DNA of 64,000 bases from an uncultured Eubacteriales bacterium (GTDB taxonomy: Bacteria > Bacillota > Clostridia > Christensenellales > Aristaeellaceae). Numbering within the stretch: position 1 is the stretch's first letter; each line of letters begins with the position of its first letter. The stretch is from positions 1 to 64,000 of the forward strand of contig URUF01000005.1 in NCBI GenBank assembly GCA_900550955.1, in the 5' to 3' direction. The translations under genes and the position numbers were made by a program. This document shows, piece by piece, positions 38,759 to 47,376 of the stretch. Below the pieces are notes generated by a model, which was given only the letters and a program-made list of their open reading frames with translations, was not told the origin of the DNA and searched no databases.

Positions 38759-40519
38759 ATGATCCATCGCAAAACCAAAATCGTATGCACGCTGGGCCCC
38801 GCTACCGAGGAGGATGCGGTCCTGCGGGAGCTGATTCTCTCCGGCATGAACGTGGCCAGGCTGAACTTTTCCCACGGGACGCACGAAACGCATCTGCACA
38901 ACATCAACCGCATCAAGGCCATCCGCAAGGAGCTAAACCTGCCCATTGCCATTATGCTGGATACCAAGGGGCCGGAGATCCGCCTGGAAACGTTTGAAAA
39001 CGGCAAGGTGCAGCTTGTGAAGGGGCAAACCTTTACGCTGTGTACGCAGAGCATTGTGGGCAACGCGGAGCGCGCGTCCATCACCTATCCCGAGCTGCCG
39101 CGCGATATCCATGAGGGCACCACCATCCTGATTGACGACGGCCTGGTGGGCATGACGGTGCGCAGCCTTACCGCCAGCGAGATCGTGTGCACCGTGAACA
39201 ACGACGGCGTGATTTCCGACCGCAAGGGCATCAATGTGCCGGATGTACAGCTAAGCATGCCCTACCTCAGCCAAAAGGACCGCGAGGACATCGCCTTTGG
39301 CGTGCGCAACGGCGTTGATTTCGTGGCTGCGTCCTTTACGCGCAGCGCGGAGGATATTCTGGATGTGCGCAAAATTTTCAGCGCCGAGGGACGCACCAAC
39401 ATTTCCATCATCGCCAAGATTGAAAATATGCAGGGCGTGCAGAACATCGATGAAATCCTTCGCGTGAGCGACGGTATCATGGTGGCGCGCGGCGATTTGG
39501 GCGTGGAAATTCCGCTGGAGCAGGTGCCCGTGATTCAAAAGATGCTCATTCACAAGGCGTATTCTTCCGGCAAGCAGGTAATCACCGCCACCCAGATGCT
39601 GGACAGCATGATGAAAAATCCCCGCCCCACCCGCGCCGAGGCCGCCGACGTGGCCAACGCCATTTACGACGGCACCAGCGCCATTATGCTTTCCGGCGAA
39701 ACGGCGGCCGGCCTATACCCGGTGGAGGCCCTGCGCACCATGGCGCGCATCGCCCTTAGCGCGGAACGGGATATCAACTATCAAAAGCGTTTTAAGGAAC
39801 GCGATACCGACCTTACGCCCGATGTGACCAACGCGATCTCGCACGCCACATGCACCTCCGCGCACGATTTGGGGGCCACGGCCATTCTAACGGTTACCAA
39901 GGGCGGCCGCACCGCGAAGATGATCTCCAAGTACAGGCCCAGCTGCCCTATTATTTGCTGTACGACGGATGAAACCGTGTGCCGCCAGCTAAACCTGAGC
40001 TGGGGCGTTATCCCCCTGATGATTGAGGAGGCCACCAACACGGACGATCTGTTTGAGCGCGCGGTGCAGGCCGGTGAAAACGCGGGCCTTTTGCACGACG
40101 GCGAGCTGGTTGTGATGACCGCGGGCGTGCCCCTTGGCATCAGCGGCACCACCAACCTGATGAAGGTGCATGTGGTGGGGCATATCCTGGTTACCGGCCA
40201 TGGCGTGACGCAGCAAAGCTGCTGCGGCAGCCTGTGCGTATGCCGCAATGGCGAGGAAGCCATGCGCACCTTCAATGACGGCGATATTTTGGTGATTTCC
40301 CAAACCACCAATACGCTTTTGCCGCTTGTGCGCAAGGCCAGCGGCCTCATCCTGGAGGATAGCAACCCCAACGGGCATGGCGCGATTGCGGGCATGAGCC
40401 TGAACCTGCCGGTGATCATTGGCGCGGAAAACGCCACCAAGATTTTGAAAAGCGGCGCCGTGGTAACGCTGGACGCAGAGCGGGGCGTGGTGAGCTGCAA
40501 TGCGGGCAATATGCTGTAA
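38759..40519 (+). CDS. pyk: pyruvate kinase with C-terminal PEP-utiliser-like domain
   Basis: Final glycolytic enzyme. The 586-residue product has the pyruvate kinase barrel and lid (KTKIVCTLGPA at residue 4, ARLNFSHG, MLDTKGPEIR, and the IAKIENMQGVQNIDEIL motif near residue 220, followed by ARGDLGVEIP). After the usual C-terminal domain comes an extra domain of about 110 residues with DSNPNGHGAIAGMSLNLPV, like the swivelling domain of PEP-utilising enzymes but lacking an obvious catalytic His in the TSHAA form. This long form is common in Bacillota. ATG 38759 is 8 bases after AAAGGA. Confidence 0.96.
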   Translation: MIHRKTKIVCTLGPATEEDAVLRELILSGMNVARLNFSHGTHETHLHNINRIKAIRKELNLPIAIMLDTKGPEIRLETFENGKVQLVKGQTFTLCTQSIVGNAERASITYPELPRDIHEGTTILIDDGLVGMTVRSLTASEIVCTVNNDGVISDRKGINVPDVQLSMPYLSQKDREDIAFGVRNGVDFVAASFTRSAEDILDVRKIFSAEGRTNISIIAKIENMQGVQNIDEILRVSDGIMVARGDLGVEIPLEQVPVIQKMLIHKAYSSGKQVITATQMLDSMMKNPRPTRAEAADVANAIYDGTSAIMLSGETAAGLYPVEALRTMARIALSAERDINYQKRFKERDTDLTPDVTNAISHATCTSAHDLGATAILTVTKGGRTAKMISKYRPSCPIICCTTDETVCRQLNLSWGVIPLMIEEATNTDDLFERAVQAGENAGLLHDGELVVMTAGVPLGISGTTNLMKVHVVGHILVTGHGVTQQSCCGSLCVCRNGEEAMRTFNDGDILVISQTTNTLLPLVRKASGLILEDSNPNGHGAIAGMSLNLPVIIGAENATKILKSGAVVTLDAERGVVSCNAGNML

Positions 40520-40606
40520 CATCGAGAACTGTTCCGCAGGCGGCAGGCAAAGCGGCGATTATCCCTTTGAGCTGTGGATTCCCGTAAAACGAAAGGAAAA
40601 AGGCCA

Positions 40607-41044
40607 ATGAACCTGTTGATCAGCGCGTGCCTGATGGGCATAAAGTGCCGCTATGACGGCGGCGCGCAAAGGCTTAGCCGCCTGGATGAACTGATGGAGC
40701 GCTATGTGCTGGTGCCTGTGTGCCCAGAGGTAATGGGAGGGCTAAGCACGCCGCGCGACCCAAGCGAGATTGTGAATGGCCGGGTGATTTCCTGCAAGGG
40801 ACGCGATGTAACGGAGGCGTTTGCGAAGGGCGCGGAGGAGGCCGCCCGCATCGCGCGGATGTGCAGCTGCACCTGTGCGCTGCTCAAGGAGCGCAGCCCG
40901 TCGTGCGGCTGCGGGCAGGTTTACGACGGCACGTTCTCGGGCGCGAAGCGCGAGGGCAACGGCCTTTGCGCCGATGCGCTGCTGAAGCAGGGCGTGCGTG
41001 TGATTGGCGAATCGCGCGTAAGCGAGCTGCTGGACGAGATGTAA
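40607..41044 (+). CDS. DUF523-family protein
   Basis: 145 residues, a close match to the DUF523 pattern: SACLMGIKCRYDGG at residue 6, PVCPEVMGGLSTPRDPSEI near residue 38, CALLKERSPSCGCGQVYDGTFSG near residue 88 with clustered cysteines, and GNGLCADALLKQGVRVIGE. Members are thought to bind metal or an iron-sulfur centre; some are fused to DUF1722. Function is not established. GAAAGGA precedes ATG 40607. Confidence 0.9.
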   Translation: MNLLISACLMGIKCRYDGGAQRLSRLDELMERYVLVPVCPEVMGGLSTPRDPSEIVNGRVISCKGRDVTEAFAKGAEEAARIARMCSCTCALLKERSPSCGCGQVYDGTFSGAKREGNGLCADALLKQGVRVIGESRVSELLDEM

Positions 41045-41069
41045 GAATTGTAAAAAGCACAAAAACGGC

Positions 41070-41114
41070 AAGAAGCCCGAAACCGTTGAGGAAAAACGGT
41101 TCCGGGCTTCTTTT
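41070..41114. terminator. bidirectional terminator after DUF523 gene
   Basis: Long imperfect stem (AAGAAGCCCG...AACCGTT with AACGGTT...CGGGCTTCTT) followed by T-rich sequence; the A-rich left side allows two-way use. Confidence 0.8.
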
Positions 41115-41155
41115 GCTATTGACATCATATCACAAAACCGGCAAAAAGTCAAGAA

Positions 41156-41184
41156 TTGTAAGGCTTTGCGGACTAAGGTATACT
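41156..41184 (+). promoter_or_regulatory. promoter of the DUF6323/DUF6179-like pair
   Basis: TTGTAA (41156-41161), 17-base spacer, TATACT (41179-41184), followed closely by the ribosome site AGGAGG. Confidence 0.7.
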
Positions 41185-41206
41185 GTTCGCCCAGGAGGTG
41201 AACGGT

Positions 41207-41665
41207 ATGGATGAACGGGAGAATGGCTTGATTCCCGTGATGGGATTTGCGCAAACGGCGCTTTCGCCGCAGGCGTTGGAAAGGTGCAACGCGCTATCGG
41301 AGCGGTTTGGGCTGCGGTTGACGCCGACGCAGGCGCGCGAGCTTGACCGGGCGCGTTTGCGCGCGCTGGAGGACACGGGACGCGTGGAGCTGGATGGCGG
41401 GGTGCTACCGAAGCTGATTTATGCGTTTTGTGATTCGCCCTTTCTGGAAGCGGACGCCTACGCCGAAACATTGGAGGCGCTGCAAGCGCTGTTTTATGCC
41501 TTCAAGGCGGAAACGCGCGACGCGCTTTCGGACGACGAGGTGATTGAGGGAATGGCGGCGGCCTTCCACGGCCCGGCGCAGGGCTCGCTGGAATACCTGG
41601 AGGGGATGAGCGCCGCCGAGCTTTACCGCTTTTCCCTGGGAAAGGGGGAGAGCGATGAGGCCTGA
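41207..41665 (+). CDS. DUF6323-like protein
   Basis: 152-residue cytoplasmic, mostly helical protein with the pattern ERCNALSERFGLRLTPTQARELDRAR near residue 30 and GGVLPKLIYAFCDSPFLE near residue 65, which I recall as DUF6323. No catalytic motif is visible. AGGAGG 8 bases before ATG 41207. The stop overlaps the next gene by 11 bases, so the two products probably work together. Family name is from memory; function unknown. Confidence 0.7.
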   Translation: MDERENGLIPVMGFAQTALSPQALERCNALSERFGLRLTPTQARELDRARLRALEDTGRVELDGGVLPKLIYAFCDSPFLEADAYAETLEALQALFYAFKAETRDALSDDEVIEGMAAAFHGPAQGSLEYLEGMSAAELYRFSLGKGESDEA

Positions 41666-42542
41666 CGCATGGCTTGCGCAGCTTGACCTGACGCATGGCG
41701 AGCGCACATTGCTCGCAAACAGGCTTTGGGCGCTGCTTGAGCGAACGGTCCGGCGGTATACCCAGGGCGACAGCACCTCTGTCCCGCAGGAAACGGCGGA
41801 AGAACTGCTGACGTCGCTGTGCTTTACGCTGGAGCGGTACCGGTCGCTTAACGGCATACCAGTGCGCGGACTGCTGGACGGCGCGATGGAACAATGGCTT
41901 GAGCGCGCGCAGGAGCGCCTTTGCGCGGATGTGGAGGATGGCAAACGGCTATGGACGCGCGCATGCGCCAGCCTGCCGCCGTTTGAAAGCGAGGCGATGC
42001 AGGGAACGCTGCGCGCGATTGGCGGTTTCTTTGACAGGTACGACGCCGCCTTCCTGGCGCATGAGATTCCCTGTATGATCGATTATCCGCTGATGCTGCC
42101 GGTTTCGGAGGCGCTGGCTGGCATTGATTTTATCCGGGCGTATTTGTGGCGCATCGTTGTGGAAAACGCGCTGCTGGCCGCCTTTGACCCGCGGGAGGAA
42201 AGACGGGTCAACAGCTTGTGCTGCGCGGAGTATGCCACGCTGCCCGTAAACCTGTGCCTGCCTGTTTTGACCAACGCGGTTGGGCGGGGAATGGCGGGCC
42301 TTGCGCCGGGAAAACTGCTGCTGGCGCGTAAAGAATTTGCGACGCTTGAGGAACGCTTGGCCGGGCTTGGGCGCGGCGCGCTTTTGGAAGCGCTGGAAGC
42401 CGCTGCCGAAAGGGTATGCGCTTACGCCGGCCTTACGGATGCGCAGGCGCGCGGCTATGCGGGCCTGGCCGCGCGGACGCTTGCGCCGCGCATCCTTGCC
42501 GCCAGGCCCGACAGGAGGCATGTGTTCCTGATTGGCCCCTGA
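41655..42542 (+). CDS. DUF6179-like protein
   Basis: 295-residue, helix-rich protein. RYTQGDSTSVPQETAEELLTSLCFTL near residue 35 and IDYPLMLPVSEALAGIDFIRAYL near residue 137 match the partner that usually sits downstream of DUF6323 genes, which I recall as DUF6179. No membrane segment or nucleotide motif is seen. The overlap with the upstream gene suggests a complex. Function unknown; the assignment is from memory of the pattern. Confidence 0.65.
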   Translation: MRPDAWLAQLDLTHGERTLLANRLWALLERTVRRYTQGDSTSVPQETAEELLTSLCFTLERYRSLNGIPVRGLLDGAMEQWLERAQERLCADVEDGKRLWTRACASLPPFESEAMQGTLRAIGGFFDRYDAAFLAHEIPCMIDYPLMLPVSEALAGIDFIRAYLWRIVVENALLAAFDPREERRVNSLCCAEYATLPVNLCLPVLTNAVGRGMAGLAPGKLLLARKEFATLEERLAGLGRGALLEALEAAAERVCAYAGLTDAQARGYAGLAARTLAPRILAARPDRRHVFLIGP

Positions 42543-42550
42543 CGGCAAAA

Positions 42551-42590
42551 AAAGGACTGCCGCGCCCCAACCGGCGCGACAGCCCCCTTT
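42551..42590. terminator. bidirectional terminator
   Basis: Stem of about 13 bases with two mismatches (GGaCTGcCGCGCC with GGCGCGaCAGcCC) between an A-run and a T-run, shared by the two convergent genes. Confidence 0.85.
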
Positions 42591-42599
42591 TGGAATGGT

Positions 42600-43550
42600 T
42601 TACTTGACGGCCTGGAAGAAGTAGCGGCTCACATAGCCGGTCACGCCGTCGATTTCGGCCTTGCACCACACGTCGCCAACGCTGGTCACGGTGATCTGGG
42701 TGCCTACGGGATACGCCTTGATGATGGGCGTGCCCAGGCCGGGAGCCGTGCGGAAGTTGACGATATGGTTGCCGTTGGGGTTCACCAGCTTAGCGGTGAA
42801 GGGCGTTTCGGGCAGCGTGGCGCTGCCGGTGGAGCCGGTGGTCACCTTGATGAATTTCTTCATCATGTAACCGTTCTGGCCGTTTACGCTCACCTTGTAG
42901 AAGCTGCCGCTTTCGCCAAGCAGCTTCACGCTGGTGCCGTTGCGGTAGTAGCCCAGCACGCGGGCGCTGGTGCTGGCGGTTTCACGCAGCAAAAGCACCT
43001 GGTTGGCGCCGGGGTTGTTTACCACGCCGGTCTTGGGGTAGCCCGCGATGGAGCCGCCGCCGGTGCTGCCGCCGCTCTGGGAGGCGGAGAGGTAACGGCT
43101 GTCCATATAACCGACGGTGCCGTTCACGCTCACCTTATACCAGCCGTTGCCGCGCAGCAGAACGTCCACCGCCGTGCCGGGCTTGAAGCTGGTAATGATA
43201 TTGCCCTCCAGGCTGGGCTGGTCGCGCAGGTTGAGGCCGCGGCCGGTGTTGGTGCGCACGTAGAGCTGGCTGTTGCCGGAGGTTTCGGAGAGGTACTTGC
43301 TCATTACGTAGCCTTCCAAACCGTTGACCTTAACCTTGCTCCAGCCGTCATTGGTTTCAATGACGGTCATCCAGGTGCCGGTGGGGAACTGCTTGAGAAC
43401 CTTGGCCGTGAGGGAAGGTTCGGCGCGCAGGTTCAGCGTGCCGCCCTTGACTACCATGGGCGTTTCGGCCAAAGAAACCAGAGGCAGCATCAGCGCCAGG
43501 ATGAGCGCGAGCACAGGGAGGCATCTTTTGTACAGACGGGTCTTTTGCAT
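42600..43550 (-). CDS. secreted protein with four bacterial SH3 domains
   Basis: 316 residues with a signal peptide (KTRLYKR then a hydrophobic stretch to SLAETP). Four SH3b repeats follow at residues about 35-90, 97-150, 178-228 and 252-312, each with an NLR or equivalent strand and a GYV/GYM end (for example EGYVMSKYL, VGYMDSRYL, NGYMMKKFI, TGYVSRYFF). A Ser/Gly-rich linker separates repeats 2 and 3. It probably binds the cell wall; no enzymatic domain is present. GGAGG precedes the ATG. Confidence 0.88.
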   Translation of the reverse strand: MQKTRLYKRCLPVLALILALMLPLVSLAETPMVVKGGTLNLRAEPSLTAKVLKQFPTGTWMTVIETNDGWSKVKVNGLEGYVMSKYLSETSGNSQLYVRTNTGRGLNLRDQPSLEGNIITSFKPGTAVDVLLRGNGWYKVSVNGTVGYMDSRYLSASQSGGSTGGGSIAGYPKTGVVNNPGANQVLLLRETASTSARVLGYYRNGTSVKLLGESGSFYKVSVNGQNGYMMKKFIKVTTGSTGSATLPETPFTAKLVNPNGNHIVNFRTAPGLGTPIIKAYPVGTQITVTSVGDVWCKAEIDGVTGYVSRYFFQAVK

Positions 43551-43896
43551 AATGGGGATACCTCCTTTTTGTTTTGGCGTAGGGCCTTGCCCTCGCCTTT
43601 CTCCCATCAGACGAACCAGGGCGGAACTTTCCTTCCGCCAAAGGAAAACCGATACAACCAATATATGAAAACAAAAGCAGAAAGTAACAGAAAATTGGCG
43701 CCGGATGCCAGCAACCATGAGGGAAAAGCGTTCTTTTCGGGCCTTTTTCAGGCGGCGGTGTGGCGCAAATTTCCATTCCAGGGCCCGAAAAATACGGCTT
43801 TGCGATGCGGAAATTCCGCTTTTGACAGGCATTGTTTGAAACCTTGACCCTTGCCGCGGGCATCCTAGCCATAGCCTGTGAAAAGGAGTGAGCGGC
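43551..43896. other. divergent intergenic region, no gene seen
   Basis: 346 bases between the SH3 gene and the PRC-barrel gene. It holds a GGCGGAA/TTCCGCC inverted repeat near 43619-43640 and a TTTTCGGGCC / GGGCCCGAAAA pair about 45 bases apart near 43735-43793. A consensus TTGACA at 43822-43827 has no matching -10. I saw no convincing gene. Confidence 0.4.
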
Positions 43897-44382
43897 GTGC
43901 TGACCAGCCTGAAGTGGATGGTAGGCCTGCCGGTGGTTTGGCAGGACAAGCAGCTTGGCTATGTGGAACGCGCAATTCCAGACGCGATATCCAAGCGGCT
44001 AAGCGGCGTGGTGGTGCGCAAGGGCATTGGCACGGCCAAATGGGCCTCGGCGGACAACATCCTTGTGGTGGGCGCGCAATGCGTGCTGCTGGGCCAAAAG
44101 CCCACACGCATGCCGGATGGTGAAACAGGCGCGCTGGGCCGCGCGTTTTTAACCTCCGGCGAGTGTGCCGGCGAGGTGACCGACGTGGTTATCCAAAGCG
44201 ATACGCTCAGAGTAGCGGCGTTGGAGCTGAGCCCGGGGCCGGTGTACCGGCTTATGGGCAGGCGGGCGTATGCGGCGGAGTACCGCGTGGAGCAATCCGC
44301 CCGGAAGGGCGAGGTAGTGGTGCCGCAGCTTTTGACATGGGCGCAGCTCAGAAGGAAGCTTGGAGAGGAGGCCGAAGGATGA
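43897..44382 (+). CDS. PRC-barrel domain protein
   Basis: 161 residues that look like two PRC-barrel units: GLPVVWQDKQLGYVERAI (residues about 9-26) and RAFLTSGECAGEVTDVVIQ (about 84-102), each followed by beta strands. PRC barrels are small adaptor domains found in RNA-processing and sporulation-related proteins. GTG 43897 is preferred (GGAG 9 bases upstream) over the GTG at 43888, which touches the ribosome site. Overlaps the next tiny gene (ATGA). Confidence 0.75.
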   Translation: MLTSLKWMVGLPVVWQDKQLGYVERAIPDAISKRLSGVVVRKGIGTAKWASADNILVVGAQCVLLGQKPTRMPDGETGALGRAFLTSGECAGEVTDVVIQSDTLRVAALELSPGPVYRLMGRRAYAAEYRVEQSARKGEVVVPQLLTWAQLRRKLGEEAEG

Positions 44383-44522
44383 ACGCATTGAAAACGGCTG
44401 CTGTGGGTGCGTTGGGTTTTGCCGTAGGCGCGGGCGCAATGCTGATGCCCGGGAACCAAAAGCTGAAGCGTCAGGCGCAAAAGCAGATAGACAAGCTGGT
44501 GCGGATGAGCAAGCAGTGGTAA
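44379..44522 (+). CDS. 47-residue membrane-anchored small protein
   Basis: Tiny gene starting at the ATGA overlap with the PRC-barrel gene. The product has one hydrophobic helix (TAAVGALGFAVGAGAMLM, residues about 5-23) and a basic amphipathic tail (KLKRQAQKQIDKLVRMSK), like very small YtxH-type proteins. Coupled start and a gap of 74 bases to the next gene support it as a real coding gene. Confidence 0.65.
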   Translation: MNALKTAAVGALGFAVGAGAMLMPGNQKLKRQAQKQIDKLVRMSKQW

Positions 44523-44596
44523 GCCTTGCCGGGCGGCGCAACCCGCGCCGCCCGGCGGGTATGCCGCAAAATGCGTTTTGGAAAGGGGGCGCACAT

Positions 44597-45640
44597 ATGC
44601 AGGCTCAAAGTATCGCGCGCTTTAAATGGCGATGGGTTGCGGCTGCGGCGGCGGTTGCGCTGCTCATATGGGCGCGGGCGCTGGTGTGGCAGGCTGTTGG
44701 GCAGCTGTTCCTTGGCATGCTGGCGGCGTTGGCTGCACTGCCCATTATGAAGCGGCTGGAAAAGCATGTGTCCAGCGGGCTGGCGGCCTCGCTTGCCATG
44801 ACAAGCTTGAGCATTGGGCTGATCGCGCTGCTATTGATGCTTGCGCCCTCGTTAATTCAGCAGGGAAGGCAGCTGATTTCCCTGCTACCTGTATTATATG
44901 GCGCGGCCGAGGCTTTGATCCAACAGGGGCAGGCGTGGCTGGCCCAAAACGGCGTGATTGTGGATGAGCAATTTAAGACGACCCTTTTGAACCGGGGGCA
45001 GGAAATGCTTAGCAGCGCGGCCCCGGCCGTGATGGGCTGGGCGGGCGGCCTGGCCGGCAGCCTAGGAAAATGGATGCTTGCGCCCGTGTTTGCCTTCTAT
45101 TTTCTGAAAGACCGCAAGCGAATAGGCGAGTGGCTTTTGGCGCTGGTGCCTGTTGGCAAGCGGGGCGTAACGGTACGCATGCTTAGGGAAATGCGGCGCG
45201 AAACGGCGGGCTATGTGCGCGGACAGCTGATGGTATCGGCCGTGGTGGGCGGGCTTACGGCGATTGGGCTGCTGTTTTGCGGCGTGCCCGCCTGGCTGCT
45301 TTTGGGCGTCGTAATGGGCGTTTTGGAGCTGATTCCCTATGTGGGGCCCTTTCTGGGCGGCGTGCTGGTGGCTTTGTTTTCGCTGCCAAGCGGCCTAGGG
45401 CGCACGCTGTGGGCCCTTGGCGTGGTTATCCTGGTGCAGCAGCTGGAGGGCGGCATGCTGTCGCCGCAGCTGATGAGCGACGCAACCCAACTGCACCCTA
45501 TTGCGGTGGTGCTATGCGTGATGCTGGGCGGTACGGCCGCCGGTATGGCGGGAATTCTGCTTTCAGTGCCGCTGCTGCTATGCGCGCGCGCCGCTTTGCG
45601 GGTGATAGGGCTGTACCGGGAGCTTGCGCAGAAAGGATAA
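44597..45640 (+). CDS. AI-2E-family transporter
   Basis: 347-residue polytopic protein of the AI-2 exporter superfamily (TqsA/YdiK/PerM type). It has paired hydrophobic segments at the N terminus, a long amphipathic middle (residues about 90-160), and the conserved PVFAFYFLKDRKRI near residue 170 and GVLELIPYVGPFLGG near residue 242. Members include AI-2 exporters and Na+/H+ antiporters; substrate unknown. AAAGGGGG precedes ATG 44597. Confidence 0.9.
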   Translation: MQAQSIARFKWRWVAAAAAVALLIWARALVWQAVGQLFLGMLAALAALPIMKRLEKHVSSGLAASLAMTSLSIGLIALLLMLAPSLIQQGRQLISLLPVLYGAAEALIQQGQAWLAQNGVIVDEQFKTTLLNRGQEMLSSAAPAVMGWAGGLAGSLGKWMLAPVFAFYFLKDRKRIGEWLLALVPVGKRGVTVRMLREMRRETAGYVRGQLMVSAVVGGLTAIGLLFCGVPAWLLLGVVMGVLELIPYVGPFLGGVLVALFSLPSGLGRTLWALGVVILVQQLEGGMLSPQLMSDATQLHPIAVVLCVMLGGTAAGMAGILLSVPLLLCARAALRVIGLYRELAQKG

Positions 45641-45649
45641 AGAAAACGC

Positions 45650-45678
45650 TTTGCAAAGGCCAAAATATGGTGTATAAT
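45650..45678 (+). promoter_or_regulatory. ireB operon promoter
   Basis: TTTGCA/TTGCAA at 45650-45656 with a 16-17-base spacer to TATAAT (45673-45678), 40 bases before ireB. Confidence 0.65.
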
Positions 45679-45714
45679 CAATTCCGTATCACCTCAAGGA
45701 GGGAAGATTGGCTC

Positions 45715-45975
45715 ATGACGGAAATGAATGGAACGACGAAGTTCTCGCCTGTTGTAGAAGGAGGAAGCGACGCCAGCACCATCCTTTCGCATGTGTACCG
45801 CGCGCTTCAGGCCAAGGGGTACGACCCTGTGACGCAGCTGGTGGGATATTTGATCTCCGGTGACCCTACGTATATTACCAGCTATGGCCAGGCCCGCAGC
45901 ATGATTTGCCGCCTGGAACGCGATGAGATCATGGAGGAGCTGGTTCGGGTATATTTGAAGGGGCTGGACAGCTAA
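45715..45975 (+). CDS. ireB: IreB-family regulatory phosphoprotein
   Basis: 86 residues matching the IreB (DUF965) family: ILSHVYRALQAKGYDPVTQLVGYLISGDPTYI and RLERDEIMEELVRVYL. In Enterococcus, IreB is phosphorylated on N-terminal threonines by the PASTA kinase IreK; here a TT pair occurs near residue 7. GGAGG lies about 12 bases before ATG 45715. Operon with ruvX and a DUF1292 gene, the standard order in Bacillota. Confidence 0.94.
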   Translation: MTEMNGTTKFSPVVEGGSDASTILSHVYRALQAKGYDPVTQLVGYLISGDPTYITSYGQARSMICRLERDEIMEELVRVYLKGLDS

Positions 45976-45976
45976 C

Positions 45977-46417
45977 ATGCCGGGGCGAGTGATTGCGCTG
46001 GATGTGGGCGATGTGCGTATCGGCGTGGCGGTGAGCGATCCCACGGGCTGCATCGCGCAGCCGGTGGAGGTGTACCGGCGCGTTGGCTATGGCCCGGACA
46101 GCCGGTATGTGCTGTCGCTTTGCGAGCGCTACGGCACACGGAGTGTGCTGCTGGGGCTGCCGCTAAATATGGACGGCAGTGCGGGAGCGCAGGCGCAAAA
46201 GGCGATGGATTTTGGGACGGTTTTGGAAAAAGCCGGCCTGAAGGTTTTTTATCAGGATGAACGCATGACAACCCTAACCGCGGAAAGCGTGCTGATTGGC
46301 GGAAACGTGCGGCGCGAGGATCGCAAGCGCTATGTGGATAAATTGGCCGCTACGGTGATTTTGGAGCAATGGCTGGCCTCGGAGGGCCGGCGGAAAGAGG
46401 AAGGCAATGGAAGATAA
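45977..46417 (+). CDS. ruvX: putative Holliday junction resolvase RuvX/YqgF
   Basis: 146 residues with an RNase H-like fold: ALDVGDVRIGVAVSDPTG at residue 7 (first catalytic Asp), LLGLPLNMDGSAG near residue 59, and YQDERMTTLTAE near residue 93, plus the C-terminal DKLAATVILEQWL. Homologues process 16S rRNA ends or recombination intermediates. It begins 1 base after ireB and overlaps the next gene by 11 bases. Confidence 0.94.
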   Translation: MPGRVIALDVGDVRIGVAVSDPTGCIAQPVEVYRRVGYGPDSRYVLSLCERYGTRSVLLGLPLNMDGSAGAQAQKAMDFGTVLEKAGLKVFYQDERMTTLTAESVLIGGNVRREDRKRYVDKLAATVILEQWLASEGRRKEEGNGR

Positions 46418-46733
46418 CAGCAATCTGGTACAGCTTCAGGATGAGAACGGGAACGATGTGAATTTTGAGCATCTGATGACTGTGGAGCATGAGGGCAGCT
46501 ACTATGTAGTGCTTGAGGCTACCGAGGATATGGACGACTGCAAGGAAGGCGAGGCCATTATCCTCAAGATCATCCAGGATGAGGACAGCGGCGAGGACGT
46601 GTACGCCACCATCGAGGACGAGGCGGAGTTCAACGCCGTGTTTGACAAGTGCATGGCGGCCATGGAGGAAGAGGACGAGGCCGCGGCGCTGGAGCTGGAA
46701 GCCGTGGACCTTGGCCCGGACGGCGAGGCGTAA
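46407..46733 (+). CDS. DUF1292-family acidic protein
   Basis: 108-residue, very acidic protein matching DUF1292 (YrzB): HEGSYYVVLEATEDMDDCKEGEAIILKI in the middle, then an acid-rich tail (AAMEEEDEAAALELEAV). Function unknown, but it is conserved next to ireB-ruvX in Bacillota. Confidence 0.9.
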   Translation: MEDNSNLVQLQDENGNDVNFEHLMTVEHEGSYYVVLEATEDMDDCKEGEAIILKIIQDEDSGEDVYATIEDEAEFNAVFDKCMAAMEEEDEAAALELEAVDLGPDGEA

Positions 46734-46736
46734 GCG

Positions 46737-47282
46737 GTGCCAAGATTGCTTGGGCAGCGCGTGATGCTGCGTGAATACAAGGCCGAGGACATTCACGAAA
46801 TACGCAAGTGGGTAAACGATGGGGAAGCGACCCGGTATTTGTCCACCCGCTTTTGGCCCCCGCAAACCATGGTAGACAGCGAGGAATTTTTGGGGCGCAT
46901 GCTGCAAAGCGGCCACAATGCCTACAACTTTGTAATTGCCAGCCTTCAGGACGAAGCCTATTTGGGTCAGATGGACATGTTCCGCGTGGACTGGCGGCTT
47001 CGTTGCGGGGAGCTGGGCATGGTGATTGCCAGCCGGGAAAACCGCGGCAAGGGGTTGGGGCAGGAGGCGCTTGCGCTGATGAAGCGCTTTGCCTTTCTTA
47101 CGCTGGGGCTGGAGCGGCTGGAGCTTGAGGTACATATGGATAACGCCGCCGCAAGGCGCTGCTACGAAAAGGCGGGTTTCCTTCTGGAAGGCGTTAAGCG
47201 CCATGCGTACTTTAACGATGGGCGCTTCAGCGATGTGGGCGTGATGAGCGTGCTGCGGGAGGAATACGACGGGCGCGGTTGA
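46737..47282 (+). CDS. RimJ/RimL-type GNAT acetyltransferase
   Basis: 181 residues: RVMLREYKAEDIHEIRKWVND at the start, GELGMVIASRENRGKGLGQEAL with the acetyl-CoA loop near residue 100, and VHMDNAAARRCYEKAGF near residue 135. Acetyl acceptor unknown. GTG start at 46737, 3 bases after the DUF1292 stop; an alternative start is not obvious. Confidence 0.88.
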   Translation: MPRLLGQRVMLREYKAEDIHEIRKWVNDGEATRYLSTRFWPPQTMVDSEEFLGRMLQSGHNAYNFVIASLQDEAYLGQMDMFRVDWRLRCGELGMVIASRENRGKGLGQEALALMKRFAFLTLGLERLELEVHMDNAAARRCYEKAGFLLEGVKRHAYFNDGRFSDVGVMSVLREEYDGRG

Positions 47283-47311
47283 CACCATCGCAGTTTGCAC
47301 AGCATATCGTG

Positions 47312-47347
47312 AACCATCCCGGACCAAGCGGCTCCTGGGATGGTTTT
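47312..47347 (+). terminator. terminator of the ireB operon
   Basis: AACCATCCC-GGA and TCC-TGGGATGGTT form a stem of about 12 bases followed by TTTT. Confidence 0.75.
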
Positions 47348-47376
47348 GTTATTTCCTGTGCGCCGCGAGGCAGGGA

